A stretch of 64,000 nt of DNA from Brachypodius melanocephalos (taxonomy: Eukaryota; Chordata; Aves; Passeriformes; Pycnonotidae). The stretch spans positions 19,902,788 through 19,966,787 of the forward strand of contig VZSR01003806.1 in the NCBI GenBank assembly GCA_013398615.1, given 5' to 3'. The position numbers and the translations under genes were made by a program. This document shows, in pieces, positions 34,430 through 47,452 of this stretch (position 1 is its first letter; every line of letters begins with the position of its first letter). Under the pieces are notes generated by a model. That model had not been told where the DNA came from and made no database searches. It saw only the letters and a list, made by a program, of their open reading frames with translations.

Positions 34430-35660
34430 GGGTCAGCACGGAGCGCCCGCTCCTCCTCTTCCCCTCACGAGGAAGTTGCAGATCGCGGTGATCCCCCCTC
34501 TGCCTCCCCTTCTCCAGGCCTCATCCCCGTGAGCTCCCCGCGCCAGGTCGGACGGGGCACGGAGCCTCCCGCCGCTGTGGACGGTGTCCGTACCCGGGGC
34601 ACGGCGTGCGGAAGGCGCCGCTCCCTCCCGTCCGCGCCGGCCCCTCCGCGCTCCCGCTGTCGGTCGCTGTCGCCGCCAGGCGGCCCCGGCCCGTCCCGCG
34701 CGCCGCGGAAGCGCCGCCCCCGGAAGCGGCGGGCGGGGGGAGCGGGCACCGGGGGGCAGAGCGAGCGAGCGCCCGGCGAACGGGCCGGGGACGCGGCGGC
34801 GGCGGCAGCAAGATGGCGGCCAAGTCGGATGGCGGCGGCGGCGGCGGCGGCGGCGGCAGCGGCTTCGCCCAGCTGCACAACCTGGACGAGGCGGCGGCGG
34901 CCACGGGCGGCGGCGTCGGGGCAGCGGCGGCCGAGGTGGCGGAGGAGCCGGGCGCAAGCAGCTCCTTGCACATCTGCCACTGCTGCAACACGTCGTCTTG
35001 CTACTGGGGCTGCCGGAGCGCCTGCCTGCGGAACCTCTTCGGGCGGGCCGCCGCCACCGCCGCCGCCGAGCCGCTGGCCCCGCGCCCCCCCGCCGCCGCC
35101 GCCGAAGGGCCGCCGGAGGGCGGCGAGGCGGCCGAGCGGCCGTGGCTGGACTGCCTGTGGATCGTGCTGGCGCTGCTGGTGCTGCTGGGGGATGTGGGCA
35201 CGGACCTGTGGCTGGCGCTGCACCACTACGGCCGGCGGGACTACTTGTGGTGCGGCCTCACCCTGGCCTTCGTGCTGCTGCCCTCGGTGCTGGTGCAGAT
35301 CCTGAGCTTCCGCTGGTTCGTGCAGGACTACACGGGCGGCGGGCTGGGCGCCGTGCAGGGTCTCAGCAGCCGCGGGCCGCCCATGATGGGGGGGACCGCG
35401 GGCCGGCGTGGGGGACCCGCCGGCGGGGTAGGAGGAGCCGCCGGCACCGCCACCCCCGGGGCGCAGCGCCTCTGCAGGATCTCCGTCTGGGTCTGGCAGT
35501 CCGTCATCCACCTGCTGCAGATGGGGCAGGTCTGGAGGTAAGGAGCGGCCGGGGACTCCGCCGTGCCCCCGGCGGGGCGGGCGGCGCGCTGGGTCGGGGA
35601 CCGCGGCCGCGGAGGGGAGGGAGCGGGGGCTGCGAGCGCCCGGCGTGAAGGGGACGTGGG
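34430..35660. promoter_or_regulatory. CpG island over XKR6 promoter and exon 1
   Basis: CpG density and GC content rise sharply at about 34430 and fall again near 35660, unlike any other part of the window. No TATA box is visible, as is usual for CpG-island promoters. G-rich runs around 34730-34760 could form G-quadruplexes. The start site should lie between about 34450 and 34790, but I cannot place it more exactly. Confidence 0.8.
34813..35537 (+). CDS. XKR6: XKR6 (XK-related protein 6), exon 1
   Basis: First coding exon of the XK-family membrane protein XKR6; partial, 241 codons plus two bases. The N-terminus MAAKSDGGGG...GFAQLHNLDEA is the recognised XKR6 start. The ATG context (AAGATGG) is strong. 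Next come a Gly/Ala-rich stretch, a Cys-rich segment at residues 53-71 (HICHCCNTSSCYWGCRSAC), an Ala/Pro linker, and two hydrophobic spans at about residues 113-135 (CLWIVLALLVLLGDVGTDLW) and 144-168. A Gly-rich loop leads to VIHLLQMGQVW at the exon end. The AG|GTAAGG donor leaves a phase-2 split Arg codon. XKR4, 8 and 9 are known caspase-activated phospholipid scramblases; such activity has not been shown for XKR6 as far as I recall. The reading frame stays open 69 codons upstream to an in-frame ATG at 34606, but similarity starts at 34813. The remaining exons lie beyond the window. Confidence 0.95.
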
Positions 35661-36660
35661 GCGGCGTCAGCCCCTGGTCCAGGGGGGACGTGGGGCACTG
35701 TCACCTGCTGGTTTGAGATGGACGGGGACTGTGTCACCTCCTGGTCTGAGATAGACGGGGACATTGTCACCTCGTAGTCCAAGGTGGACGTGGGTCAGTG
35801 TCCCCTGTGGTCCAAGGTTGGTCAATGTGCGTTGGCCAAGGAGGGGCTGGTGTAGGTGGTTGTCAGCACCTGGTTTGAGGCAGATGTGGGTGACTGTCGG
35901 CTCGTGGTCCAAGACTGGCATGGGTCAGTGTCACCCTCTGGTTTAAAATGGGTCACTGTCCCCTGGATGAGATGGGTAGCTCTCAGCTCATGGTCCGAGG
36001 TGGACGTGGGTCAGTGTCACCTTGTGGTCCAAGGTGGGCATGGGTCAGTGTCCTCTTCCTGGTTCGAGGTGGACGTGGGTCAGTGTAACCTCCTGGTTTG
36101 AGGTGGATCAGTGTCATCTCCTGGTTTAAGGTGGGTCAGTGTCATCTCATGGTTTGATGTGGGTCAGTGCCCCCTGGGCAAGGTGGGGCAGATGGGGGTC
36201 AGTGTCTCCTGGATAGGCTGAGGTGGGTCACTGTCCTCTAGCTGAGATGGACCAGATGGCCATTGCTGTTACCTCATGGTTTGAGGCAGACGTGGGGCAG
36301 TGTCATCTTGTGACTTGAGGTGGATTGCTGTCCCCCAGCTGAGGTGGGACCAATGAGGGTCAGTGTCACCTCATGATTTGTGGTGGGCATGGGTCACTAT
36401 CCCTGGCTGATGTGGGGCAGATGGGGGTTGTTGTCAGCTTGTGGTCTGAGATGGACATGGCTCAGTGTCACCTCATGGTCTGAGGTGGTGGTGGTCAATT
36501 CGGTGCTCCCCACGTGTAGAAGAAGGGGAGATTTGGGGGTTACTCCAACTTAGAGGGAGGAGAGACCCAAAGGGAGGAGCAATTCCCACAAAATGAGCCT
36601 GGGGAGCTGAGGTGGGGGACATGGGGGTCATTGTCACCTCACGGTCTGAGGTGGACCCTT
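35652..36660. repeat. Minisatellite, about 33-bp period, in XKR6 intron 1
   Basis: Roughly 1 kb of degenerate tandem units built on GTGTCACCTC-TGGTTTGAGG-TGGACGTGGGTCA, with TGGTCCAAGG as a variant core. The first four units are about 33-34 bp each; later ones vary through indels. The array starts about 115 bp after the exon 1 donor, still at the edge of the CpG island. Confidence 0.85.
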
Positions 36661-37015
36661 GCCAATGTTCCCCACGGTGGAGGAGGTGTCAAAGTCCCCC
36701 TTGTGCTGAGGGGACATTTGAGGGGAAGAGAAGTTCCCCCAAAATATGTCTGTGGGGCTGAGGTGGGAGGAGTGGGATTGGTTGGTACAAGCAGGACATG
36801 AGATGGTGCTCCCCACGTGGAGATTTGGGCTGACCCCTTCTTTAGGGAGAAGAGCCCCAGAGGGAGCAGAGATCCCCCCCCATGTGAGGGTGTGGGGCTG
36901 GGGAGAGGGGAATAGTGCTGCTGTCACAGCTTGGAGGGGACAGTTCTGTGCCCCCCCATGGTGTGAGATGGAAGGGATTCTAGCTCCGTGGGACTGACAT
37001 GGTGCTCCACAGAGA
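36503..37015. repeat. Degenerate repeat of about 150 bp after the minisatellite
   Basis: The phrase GTGCTCCCCACG or a close variant recurs at 36503, 36665, 36806 and 37002, so units are about 140-200 bp. Each is followed by GAG-rich sequence, then a CCC(A)AAATATG-like stretch and TGTGGGGCTGAGGTGGG. The first unit contains a minisatellite copy, so the two arrays interlock. Confidence 0.6.
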
Positions 37016-40000
37016 TGGGGAGGATGGAGAGGAGGGTCATGGAGCTGCTCTTCCCTTCAGGACAGGCCTGGGGCTGGGGGTGACCCTGGCAGTGGCAGCA
37101 CTGCAGAGGGAGGTGCTGTGGCCCTGGTGGGGGCCTCATCGCACCAGCCCCCTCCTGGAGGCAGGAGACAGCCAGGAAAAGACCCCATGGAATGCAGGAG
37201 CTGCTCCAGAGAGGGTCTGCGGGGGAGATGGACCCGTGGCTGCCAAGCACTGGGACGTGCTGGTTCCAGAGGGTTGATGTCCTCCTGGCACAGATCCCGT
37301 AGGGATGAGGAGTGAGGGTCTCATCCATCCCCGTGAGCCTCTCCCCAGCCGCTGGAGCGGGAGCGGGAGCTGCTGGCTCGCTGACTCCCCCTGAACCGAA
37401 GGAGCGGGTGGTGGGAGTGGAAAAACGCAGCGTGATGCCTCGGCTGTGGCTTTGGAAAAAGGAGAAACCTCGATGGGGACGGCGGCGGTGGGGTTGCCGG
37501 TGTGAGCCTGAAGGTCAGCGATAAGGGACTGTTCCCTGCCGGAGGGAGAAGTCCTGGGGTGGAGGAGACACTGGCCGGAGGACGGATCTGGGGAGTGACC
37601 TCGGGCTCGGCAGGAATAAAAAAGCATCCTCCAGTTCGAGCTGGAAATTACGTTATCCTCCCCCAAAAAGAGAGGTGGGAGGAGGCAGGGAGGGATTCTC
37701 CAGGATGAAAGCCTGTGGATGCAAACACTGCCACAGAGATGTCGGGCTTACGGAAGGAGGTGGTGTAAGGACAGCTGTAAAAACCCGGCGTGGCCCAGCA
37801 TCCTCTGAGCTGGGGCGCGGGTTGGTAACGTGGAAAGGGTGTGAGATTTGGGGTGGGGGTAGAGGGACAACTCTGGGTTGTGTCACAGGGTGGTGGCTGT
37901 ACCCCCTCCACCCCATGAATGATCAGGCTGTAGGGAAGAGGCTCCGTGTGGGGGTCCCCTGGTGATTGTAGCTTTTAAAATAATCCTTAGGGATCAAAGA
38001 TTTTTATTTACCCAATTTTTTTGAAGAAGCCGCGGGGGTGGAGGGGAGGGGATCTGCGTGGGAAGGGTGCGTGAGATGTGTACGTAGGAAATAAGCCCAT
38101 GCAATCATGCAGTGCAACAGCAAATACATATTTCTTCTGCATCTTCAATGTCATTTGTGCATCGTTCAAAGCGCATTTGTTCTCAACTTCTGCTTGGGGG
38201 TTTATTCTATTTTTATGGGTTTTTTACGGCCAGGATTTGGGCTGGGGGGTGGCGGGAAGGGGATGTCTGCGGGTGGTGCGTGCAAGGATGATGAATTGGT
38301 CCACGACCCTTTCTGCAGCTTCCCCTGGTACTCCCAAGTGCTGATCCCATCAGCAAAAGCAGTTCTCAATGCAGATGCTCCTCTGGCAAGTTAGATTTTT
38401 CCTTTCTTGGAGTCAGACAGAAGAAATGATTGTGTTTTAGCTGTGCACAAACACCCCGTGTCATGGCATGCTCGAGTGAGCGCGTGGGGAGGGGGATGCT
38501 GAAGTGATGCTGGCAGGGACAGAGGAGGTGCATATGGGGGGCTGATTTTTGGGCAATACGAAGAAACAATGCTCAAGTTGCCCAGAGTTTTCCCTGCTAT
38601 GCTAATGCAGACGAAAAACATTTGCTTCTGAGATTCTGCAGGGCTGGGAATGCCAAAGGGGACTGACAAGGAGTGCTGCAGCCCGGATCACGTTAGGTGA
38701 AATCAGGGAGCTTTCTCTCCTGTTGATCTCTAATCCCACCAGCGCCCAGCTCCCGCTCTTTAAGGCACGCTGGACAGTGAGGAGCCGACTCCCAATATCT
38801 GACCACAGCCAGAATTAACTTCCTGGGATCTGTGGAGCAGCCTCCACAAGGGTGTCTTTTTGCATTCCCACTACAGCTGTTGCCAACGCCATTAAAATTA
38901 ATCTCGGATGCGGTGCTGGGACTAATACTGGAACACACTGGGTTGGCCACCTTTGCCTGCGGCACAGTCACTGCGTGCTGAGGAGAAGTTTAGACATGGG
39001 GATGGAGGAGGAAAGCCTAGGACAGCGTAAGTTCAGTGCGTAATGCTCCGAGCCTGGTTTCCTGTGGGATCACGGATCCGCGCTGCCGCTGCATGGAGCA
39101 TAAGCGGGATCGTACCTTACGTAGGGGATGTCGTGGGTGTTGCTCAGCAGCTGGGAGTGAAATCGTAGAGAATTGGAGGGGGGCAGGTTGGAGTAGTACA
39201 GGAATTCTCATCCTGAATACGTTAGGTAAATCTGCGTTTGGATTTTGAGGGATGACACAATTCCTGTGGCGGCTTCTTCTCGTAAATACTGGGAAGACTC
39301 GCCAATAAGATGGTGAATAAATAGCATTTTATGGCAGAAATATAAATATACATCGGGATCTTATTTTAGCAAGGCTGTCTCTTCGTTTTGTCAGGATTGT
39401 GGGAGAAGGAGCTTGTTTTGGAGCAGTCTGGATGGAAGCTTTGTTGTTTGTGTTGTATTCAGAGGGTGGATCGTGACCAGGCAGGAGGGCTGAGGGGGCA
39501 GTGCAAGTGCTGAGGGGGTGCTTAGTGATATTCCTGGGGGTTTTGTGGTTTTTTTTGGTTCAGCTGGGATCTGAAGGATGTGTTAATACTGTCTGTCTAT
39601 ACTGGCTGTTGGAAAAATAGTAAAAACATATGTGTGTGTACAGATATATGTCTTTTGAATCTTGCTAGAAGTAGTCTGATCTCAAATGGATGCCAGCAGT
39701 CTGATCTCCAGTGCCATTCCCACGAATAAAGCTCAGCTCCTGGGGTTTTTACCTTCATAAACCTACAATAGTCACCTTTCCTCTCAAATATTAGATTGTC
39801 TTGAGGACTTGAACAGTTCATCCAGACTACCCAAAAAGTGAAGACTGCCAATTGGGGCATGTTATGTTCATTATAGAGGTGCTGCAGTGCAAGCTGCCAA
39901 GGGCTGTTGCTTGAGGAGGGATGCTGTGGTTTTGCTGGAAACAGGATGAAGACAGGGCTGTTGCTTTTGCCAGAGCTGTTCAGCCGTGTAAATTCAGGAG

Positions 40001-41191
40001 AAGTAGAAGTTTTGGTATCTTGAGTAATTGCACAGGTTGCATGAATGACAGGAGTGAATTTCCCTGTCTGATGTACCTTTCCTTAACCTCTGCTGGAAGT
40101 GGGTTACTGGGTCATGGATGCCGCCCTGGAATAGGGGGTTTAGAGTGGAAAGTCCGATCCCTTGTATTGCGCCGTGCTATTAAAGCAAACGTTATTGGAT
40201 TCCATTGGATTAACAGGATGTGGAGCTGAGCTAAAATGAATGCTGACCAGCTGGAAATCTCTCTGTGTCTGTTAAACTATCAGTGATGGTGAGTTTTGGG
40301 ACATGATTGTGCTCTATTTATGGGGTTTGTTATTACAACAGATTTGAACACAGATCGAGGAGAAAAACATTCTCTGCAAGAAACCCCAGCAAACCACAAC
40401 AACCCTTGTCACTGTTGTGACATTAAAAATTGTCTTGTGTACGTACATGGTGAGAAATTCCTAACATTTTGGCGGGAAGTTGGCATCTTTTTTATTAGTG
40501 GAAAGACCAAATCTGTGAGCTGTTCATCTTCGGAGGTGGAAGGATGAATCAATAGGTTTAAATGGAATATGTGGCATTTAATGACTTTGTGTTGAGTGGG
40601 TTCAGGCTCTCCTAAAATACTTTGTCTGGGATGAACTTGGTGAGTTAAAGACACATTATTTTGGATAGTTTAGAAGTACAGGCAGCTACAACTCTGAAGT
40701 TCTCTGCCCAAATCTCTCAAAGTGAGAGCCATCTGCTTCTCAAACAGCAGATGAACCAGAAGCTGCTGATCTAATGCTGCCTCCTTGTCTTGGTTTGGGA
40801 TGTTCAGCTCTGTAGAGCCTTTCTGTAAATTTACTGTGTTCCCTGGCACGTTGGAATATTTTTTTCAGCTTTTTCTGGTTAGCTTGTCTGGCAGCTGAGT
40901 TTTTCCTTTTAGCCAAGTTTTAACAGCTTGCTTTTATAGTATGGAGTTTTGTCAGCTTTTGACAAGTTGGCAGAGGGAAGACATTCCAGGATAGATGATA
41001 AATATGTTCTCCCTACAAAATCAGGTCTGGGGTATAACTTTTTATATTTTTTTTCCAGTGAGGTTGTCCTCCCTTCCAAAAAACTTACCCATTCCACCCC
41101 CATTTCTGCAGGATCTCCATAACGAAGTGCTGAGCTGTGGGTGTAGAGGTTTGACAACATCTACAGAGCGTGTAGGTTGTGAGAGAGTGGC

Positions 41192-41214
41192 AATAATAAT
41201 AATAATCATAATAA
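41192..41214. repeat. AAT microsatellite
   Basis: Five AAT units, then a CATAATAAC imperfect end. Confidence 0.8.
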
Positions 41215-43470
41215 CGATGGAAAAAGAGCTTTATCCCTTGAGAGGGGTCTCCATGGGTGGCGGGTGATGCTGATGCTCCGTGTCTTGTTGAGTGGTTCCC
41301 ACTAGAGGGGGTCCAACCACAGATGTTGGAGCGGATCTGCTGGGCCAGCCTTGGGAGGGCAGAGATTTCTCCAGACCTTTCCTTGGGAGAAACAGTATCC
41401 TGCCCTGATCTGCTGGGAACTCTCGTTCCCATGCAACCTAGTGTTTCTGCAGACAGCATGGCTTGGGCAGGTGAGGAGTGGGATTTGGAGGAGAAACTCG
41501 AGTTTGGTTTGCTCTTGGATGCTGTTTAGGAAGAGCTCTGTGGAGCTCTGTGGCTGAGCAATGACAGCAGCTCATCATCCCCCTGACCTGGTTTTTGGGG
41601 AGGAGGAAATGGAAGCAGAACTGCTTGGGTGACCTGACTTAGTTCTTACTGAAACCAGCATAAAATTTCCATGGCTTTCAAGGTGAAGACACCGTTGCAA
41701 GGTATTTTGGGAACAGCATCTCCAGGAGTCCAAAATCTGAAAGGGAACCCAACTGCTTTGAAGCTGGGTTGCAGGCTGCTTTCCTGAATGCTCCCACCCA
41801 TGTGGTCCTTGACCACAACATCCCTTTTCAGCTGTTCAAGCTGAAAGGCCCCCCTCCAGGAAAAGCAGCTGTTTGGTTTTTTTCCCCGCTCTCCCTATGG
41901 CTTTATCTCTAATGCCAGTGGCAGCCTGACAGTGCCTTTCCTGGTGGAGGGGAGGCAGGGTGCCAAGAGAAGGAGGAAAGATGGCTCACCATTTTTTTGT
42001 GTGTGAAAATTCCAGGCTCTGTATTTTCCACCTTTCCAGACACTTCCATTTTGCTTTCAGCTGCACTGAGCCAGCTTTATTCCTTGCAGTGGTTCTCCTC
42101 TCTGAACAAATGTAGGTTATTCAGGGAGCATTTCTTTTAATGAAAAGGATGGAGGAAGAACTGATGGTGATAAAGCATCTCTTTGGAGGAGAGCTGCTTG
42201 CTCTGCCTTGAGACTTCAAGGAGCAGAAATAGGATGTCAAACATGTTATTTTCCTTGGGGAGCGAAGGTGAGCCTGTGGAGAAATCTGGATCCCTCACAT
42301 ACCTTCACTCTATACTCATTTTGCTTTATTTCCCTTGAATCTTGACTTGATTTTTAGCACCTGACTGTAGTGAAAATCAGCAGTAGTAGAAGGCAGTGTT
42401 TTAACACCTGGAAGCTTTTAGGCAGGAGGAATTGTGAGTCAGAGTAAGGCTTTGCTAGAGAGAAAATTAAATTGTAATTAAAGGTGTAAGCAAAGAGCAT
42501 GTGCCAAATATTGTCACTTCATTGACCCACGTTCTTCTGATGTGCTGGGATTCAGAATGATGGCCAAGCCTACTGTGATGCTTTAGGGCACTGAGATGCT
42601 TTTCCAAACAGGATCCCAAGAAAATGGGGGAAGAGCTTTCCAGGGGAGGAGGATCCTTTAGAAAATCCACCAACCTAGCAGCAGTGTGATGGAGGGAGGA
42701 ACACCTTGTATTTTTAACCCTGTGGAGCAGAATTGCTTGATCTTTGCAGGGCAGAACATCAGGCACATCCCATATCCTTTGGGCTGCAGTGTCAAGATTG
42801 CTCCTAAAATCTTCTGGATTGTGAAACTGAGCATTTAGCTGTGTCCCAGAAGCAGCTCATTGCATGCATCTCTCTATGGATGGATTTTTATTTTTATATT
42901 TTTTGTCATTCTCTGCACTTGGGATTTACATTTCCTACCACCCTGTATTCCAGGTTCAGGCTATGTTTGGTCATATGGAAATGCTGTAGCAGAGGAACCA
43001 CATTTACAGTGCCGAGGAGTCGTCTCAGGAGTTGCTATTTGTCCATTCCTGAACAAATTTCACTGATGGACTTTCATTATTTCAGCATAAATGGATGTTT
43101 TATTCCTTACTTCCGTATTTTGAACCAGGAACAAAATCAAATCTTGGCCAAGAGACAAAAAAGTAGAGCAAAAGGCCATCTCAAATGTGTCCCCAAAACT
43201 ATAATGGGACCTGAAGACTGTGCTACTCCTCACATCTCCTTTTTTTGGAAAGCTGTGAGAGCTCAGGTTCACCTCTGAAATATTCAGTCTGTCCTTAAGT
43301 GACTTCAGCTGCACAGATCTTCTGCAGAACTGGTAGCTATGTTGAAACCTTCTATATTCAAGCCCAGAGCCTTTTTTATGACCTCCTCTTCCTCTGCTGT
43401 GTTCTGATTTGGTTTACCTGCAGCAGAATTTTGGCATCCCGAAGAAATATCCCTTTGTCATCATGGAGTA

Positions 43471-43803
43471 GAATCATGTCATAGAAAGGTTTGGGTTGGA
43501 AGGGACTTCAAAGACCATCCAGTCCCACCCGCTGCCATGGGCAGGGACATCTTCCACCATCCCAGATTGCTCCAAGCCCTGTCCAACCTGGCCTTGGACA
43601 CTTCCAGGGATCCAGGGGCAGCCACAGTTTCTCTGGCCACCCTGTGCCAGGGTCTCGCCACCCTCACAGGAAATAATTTCTTCCCCATATCTAACCTAAA
43701 TCTCTCCTCTTTTGGTTTAAAATCATTCCCACTTGTCCAATCACTATCTGTCCATGTCAAGTCACTCTCCCTCTTTTTTATACACCCTTTTGAAGTACCC
43801 CTC
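43471..43803 (-). mobile_element. CR1 LINE 3' copy
   Basis: GAATCATGTCATAGAAAGGT to TTTTTTATACACCCTTTTGA. This is the first CR1 after the promoter, ending a 7.8-9 kb CR1-free stretch. Confidence 0.88.
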
Positions 43804-45835
43804 GTTTTTGCAGGACGGGCTGAGGGAACAGGCATCTTCTCCCTGTCCCAAAACCCCATGGGAAATAGGACTAAGACAAGAATCTTTCCTAAATGCTGCC
43901 TCAGTGTCCTGTAGATGACCAGCGAATGGACACTAGGAAAACCAAGCCTTTTGTGAACAGGTTTAAATGGACATTGCAGAGGTCTCAGCTCATGCTGGAA
44001 AACTATCAGCTGCTGAACTACGTCACCTTTTCTACCTTCACAGGTCTGTTTGATGTGGGAGAAGTTTCCCATAAAACTCCCACCATTTTGGCAGAACTCT
44101 TATTAAAAACTCCTCAGGAGCCATGATGCAAAAGGCTCTGGCAGCTGGAGCTGCCTTTATCACTTTGCTAATTAAACCTCTGAGAAAAACCCAAACCTGA
44201 GTGAGGGAGGATCATGTCCAGCTGCCAGAACCTCCCTCAGCTCATGGGGTTCTGTGGAGTTTTCTGTAGGGGCAGCGAGCAGGATCATATTTTGTTTCTG
44301 TGATGGACACTGGACATCACAACTCTCAAAAAAAATCCAGGAGAGATGAGCTCCCCCATCCTTTCAGTGGGGTGACTCAGGATAATCTCCTAAAGCAGGG
44401 ACATGGCACGGATCCCTGCGAGTTTAAAGAGTTCCAATCTCTGCGGAAATCACCATTCTCCCATTTTCTCTTGTTAAAAAAGATCAGTTTAACTCCTCAT
44501 GCTTGGATCCCCCACACAGGCAGCCCTGGATGACAGGATGGCAGAAATACATTGCCTGATCTACCAAACACAGAAGACAGCAGTAAAGCACCAGGAGTGG
44601 TTTTGGGTTTGGGATTGGAATTCATCCCAGTTATGTCTAAGCGAGGGAAAAAAGAGCAACGGAGGCCGATGTTGTTGAAGTAAAAATTGTAAAGAGTGGT
44701 ATAAGCAGAAGGCATTTAAATAATGTAAACAGTCTGGCATGGGAGGAAGGATGGGAGGCATTCCAGAAACAAAGGGAAAATAGTTTTAAAACATGGCTAA
44801 AAATACAGCAACTCTTGAATTCCAGAGATTATCTCAATTAGCACTTTTTCAATATATCTTTACAACAGAATTGTAGGAGTTCACAAAAGATAATGGAGGC
44901 TATGAGATACGGAGAAGTGATATTAATTTGTTTAATTAAAAGGATGAAGGGCTGCCTAAAATAAGATTCACTTATCTTCTGTCGCAGGGAAGAGCAGGGT
45001 TATATTTGGGAAACTGCAGCCCATGGCAGCATAGTGTGGAGAAAGCATGGAGAGAGCCAAGGCTGGGAGGAAGAGCCCCTTCTTCAGCCTCAGCAGTTCC
45101 TTGCTCAGTGACTTTCAACAGCAAATCCTTACCCATGGGATTTATGTGCTATTAGAGCAAAATGGGATGATTTTACATTTCCAAGAGGATTTTGTTTGAT
45201 GTTCAGAGAGCAGGAATTGGACGTTTTTGTCCAACAGAAAATCAAATACTCAGACATCAGAGCTTTGAGGGGCAGGCAAACATGGTTTAAGCTGGGTATC
45301 TCTGTGTGTGGATGTGCTTGCTGTGCTCTGGCTCCAGAGGTGTGTGACACATGTCAGAATTTATGTCCAGCCTCAGCATTGCGTGTTCATCCCTTGGAAT
45401 GGGGGAGAATCATGCATGAGCATCCAGCTGGAAGTGTCGGGGGAGACCATGGGGGCCAGGGAGGACAGAAGACCCTCATGCAAATCTAAATTAAATTAAC
45501 CCCCCTGGATGTATATTAATATGTTAAGTAGCACTAAGCTCTGTATCCCAGCTCAGCAATATTTTGAGGCACTTATTTGCTTTAATGGAGGGATAAAATA
45601 GAACCTACAATTATAGTAATTTTTTCTAATTGAATATTTTGCTTTATTCTTTCCCTTTCAAAGCATGACTGTAAGTACCAGCCTTCATAAAGCTTTGGAA
45701 ATATTTATACTTTCCCTCTCTGGCAATGGGTGTAAATATGCTTTTTCTGGGGCAGACTGTTTGGGTCCCTGATGGATGAGGAGCAGAACAGCTCTGGAGA
45801 GCAGTGAGCGATGCACCTTCCTCTGCTCCTTTTAG

Positions 45836-46085
45836 TCATGGAATTCTGGGATAGTTTGGGTTCAAAGGGACTCTGAGGATCATCCAGTTCCAACCCCTTT
45901 CTATGGACACCTTCCTCTATCATACCAGGCTTCTCCAAGCCCCATCCAGCCTGGCCTTGGACATTTCCAGGGATCCAGGAGCAGCCACAACTTCTTTGGG
46001 CACCCTGTGCCAGGGCCTCCTTACCCTCACAGGGAAGCCTTTTTTCCCAATATCCCATCTAACCCTACTGTCTTTCAGTTTAAAC
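45836..46085 (-). mobile_element. CR1 LINE 3' fragment
   Basis: GTCATGGAATTCTGGGATAG to AACCCTACTGTCTTTCAGTT. Confidence 0.87.
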
Positions 46086-47350
46086 CTGGGAAACACTTCT
46101 TTCCCATCAGTGGAGAGGGGGGAATGTGATGGTACGGCTTCAGTGTTTTCTGTCATCCTGCATGGGCTTGATGCGAATGTCAGGTGGCTTTTTGATTTAT
46201 TTCTTGTCCATGCAGGGGTAGTGGACAATAACAGCTGTTATTCCCAGGCCATATTTATGCAAGCAGATGAGATCCTCATTTTCTGCCACCTAAACTGAGT
46301 TCAGGAAGAAGGACAGGTAAAGCTCCTTCAGGCTTCTGCTGGAGCAAGATGTAGATGGTTGGTAAAGGGAAAAGGTGAAGGGCAGAGTCTTTGCCCAAAA
46401 CCAGCCAGGTGAGGCAGGGTGCTGACACCAGGGGATTAAACTGGAAAGCTGATGGTATAATTGGGTGTCAGTTGAGTTTTTTGAAGTAGCCATTTTCAGT
46501 GGCAGCTCTTCAAACCGAAGTTCCTCCCTCCAGCTCAAGCCTCAAGCAGGCAGCAAAATGCAGCTAAATTAACATAATAATTGCGTTGTGCATTCTGTGT
46601 TCTGAATCTGGGGTTTAAAGAGGGAGATTTGCTGATACTCCCTCCATGTGATGGGATGCTATCAGCTGGATGCTGTTGCAGTAGCTGTCTTCTTGTCTAA
46701 AGGGGACTTTTGATCCAATAAACTGCTTATCTCGTGTAGTTGTCCTTTCATCTAGCGTGGGTTGTGCGTGACAGCTGATGGAAGGCGCAGTATTGTGGCT
46801 CATTTATGAATATTAATTAGAAATGGAAATAATTTGAAACCGTGTGCACTGACGACTCTCCGAGCACCACCAGCTGCAGAAATCCATCAGTTTTTCCCTC
46901 GTGGAAGGCTCACAAATGCAGGGAAGGCGCTCACGTTGGGGTGTGAAGTCACCACACGGAGTCTGTCACGCCGACACATCGGCGATGCAGTGGGAGGTTG
47001 TCTCGGGGCTTTATTTCCCAGCGTTTGTTACGGCTGAGCTGGGAAGGAACGGTTTCCTTGGGAAAATCTGCAGCAGGGCCTTGCCAAGTCATGTGCACCC
47101 GAGCCAGGGCTGGAGCTGGAGGTTGAGGCTGTGCCTGGGCACGTGGCTGTGCCAAAAGGCAGCACGATAAGGCTCCGGCACCCTTGTTTTAGTGAAGGAC
47201 ATGCTTTGCTCCTGAATGCTTAATCTTACCTTAGTCCTTGTCACTCCGGGCCCGTTGTCACACGCTGACGTAAATGCATCGTGTCACTGACGCCAGGAAA
47301 GGCTCCAGCCCCAAATGTGATGCTGCTCACTCTGGGATTATACCAGAGCC

Positions 47351-47452
47351 CTTCAGAATGGTTTGAGCTGGAAGGGACTTTAAAGATCATCTCATTCCAA
47401 CACTTTGCCATGGGGACACTCCTCCCCTTTCATGGCTCCATCTCAGATTCCA
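47351..47452 (-). mobile_element. CR1 LINE 3' terminus, diverged
   Basis: TTCAGAATGGTTTGAGCTGG, GGGACTTTAAAGATCATCTC. Part of the CCATGGGCAGGG motif is lost. Confidence 0.75.

Noticed and set aside
34465..35511. 348-codon open frame antisense to XKR6 exon 1, and other long frames in the CpG island
   Set aside because: High-GC DNA suppresses stop codons in every frame. The predicted proteins are Arg/Ala/Pro-rich with no domain, while the + frame is clearly XKR6.
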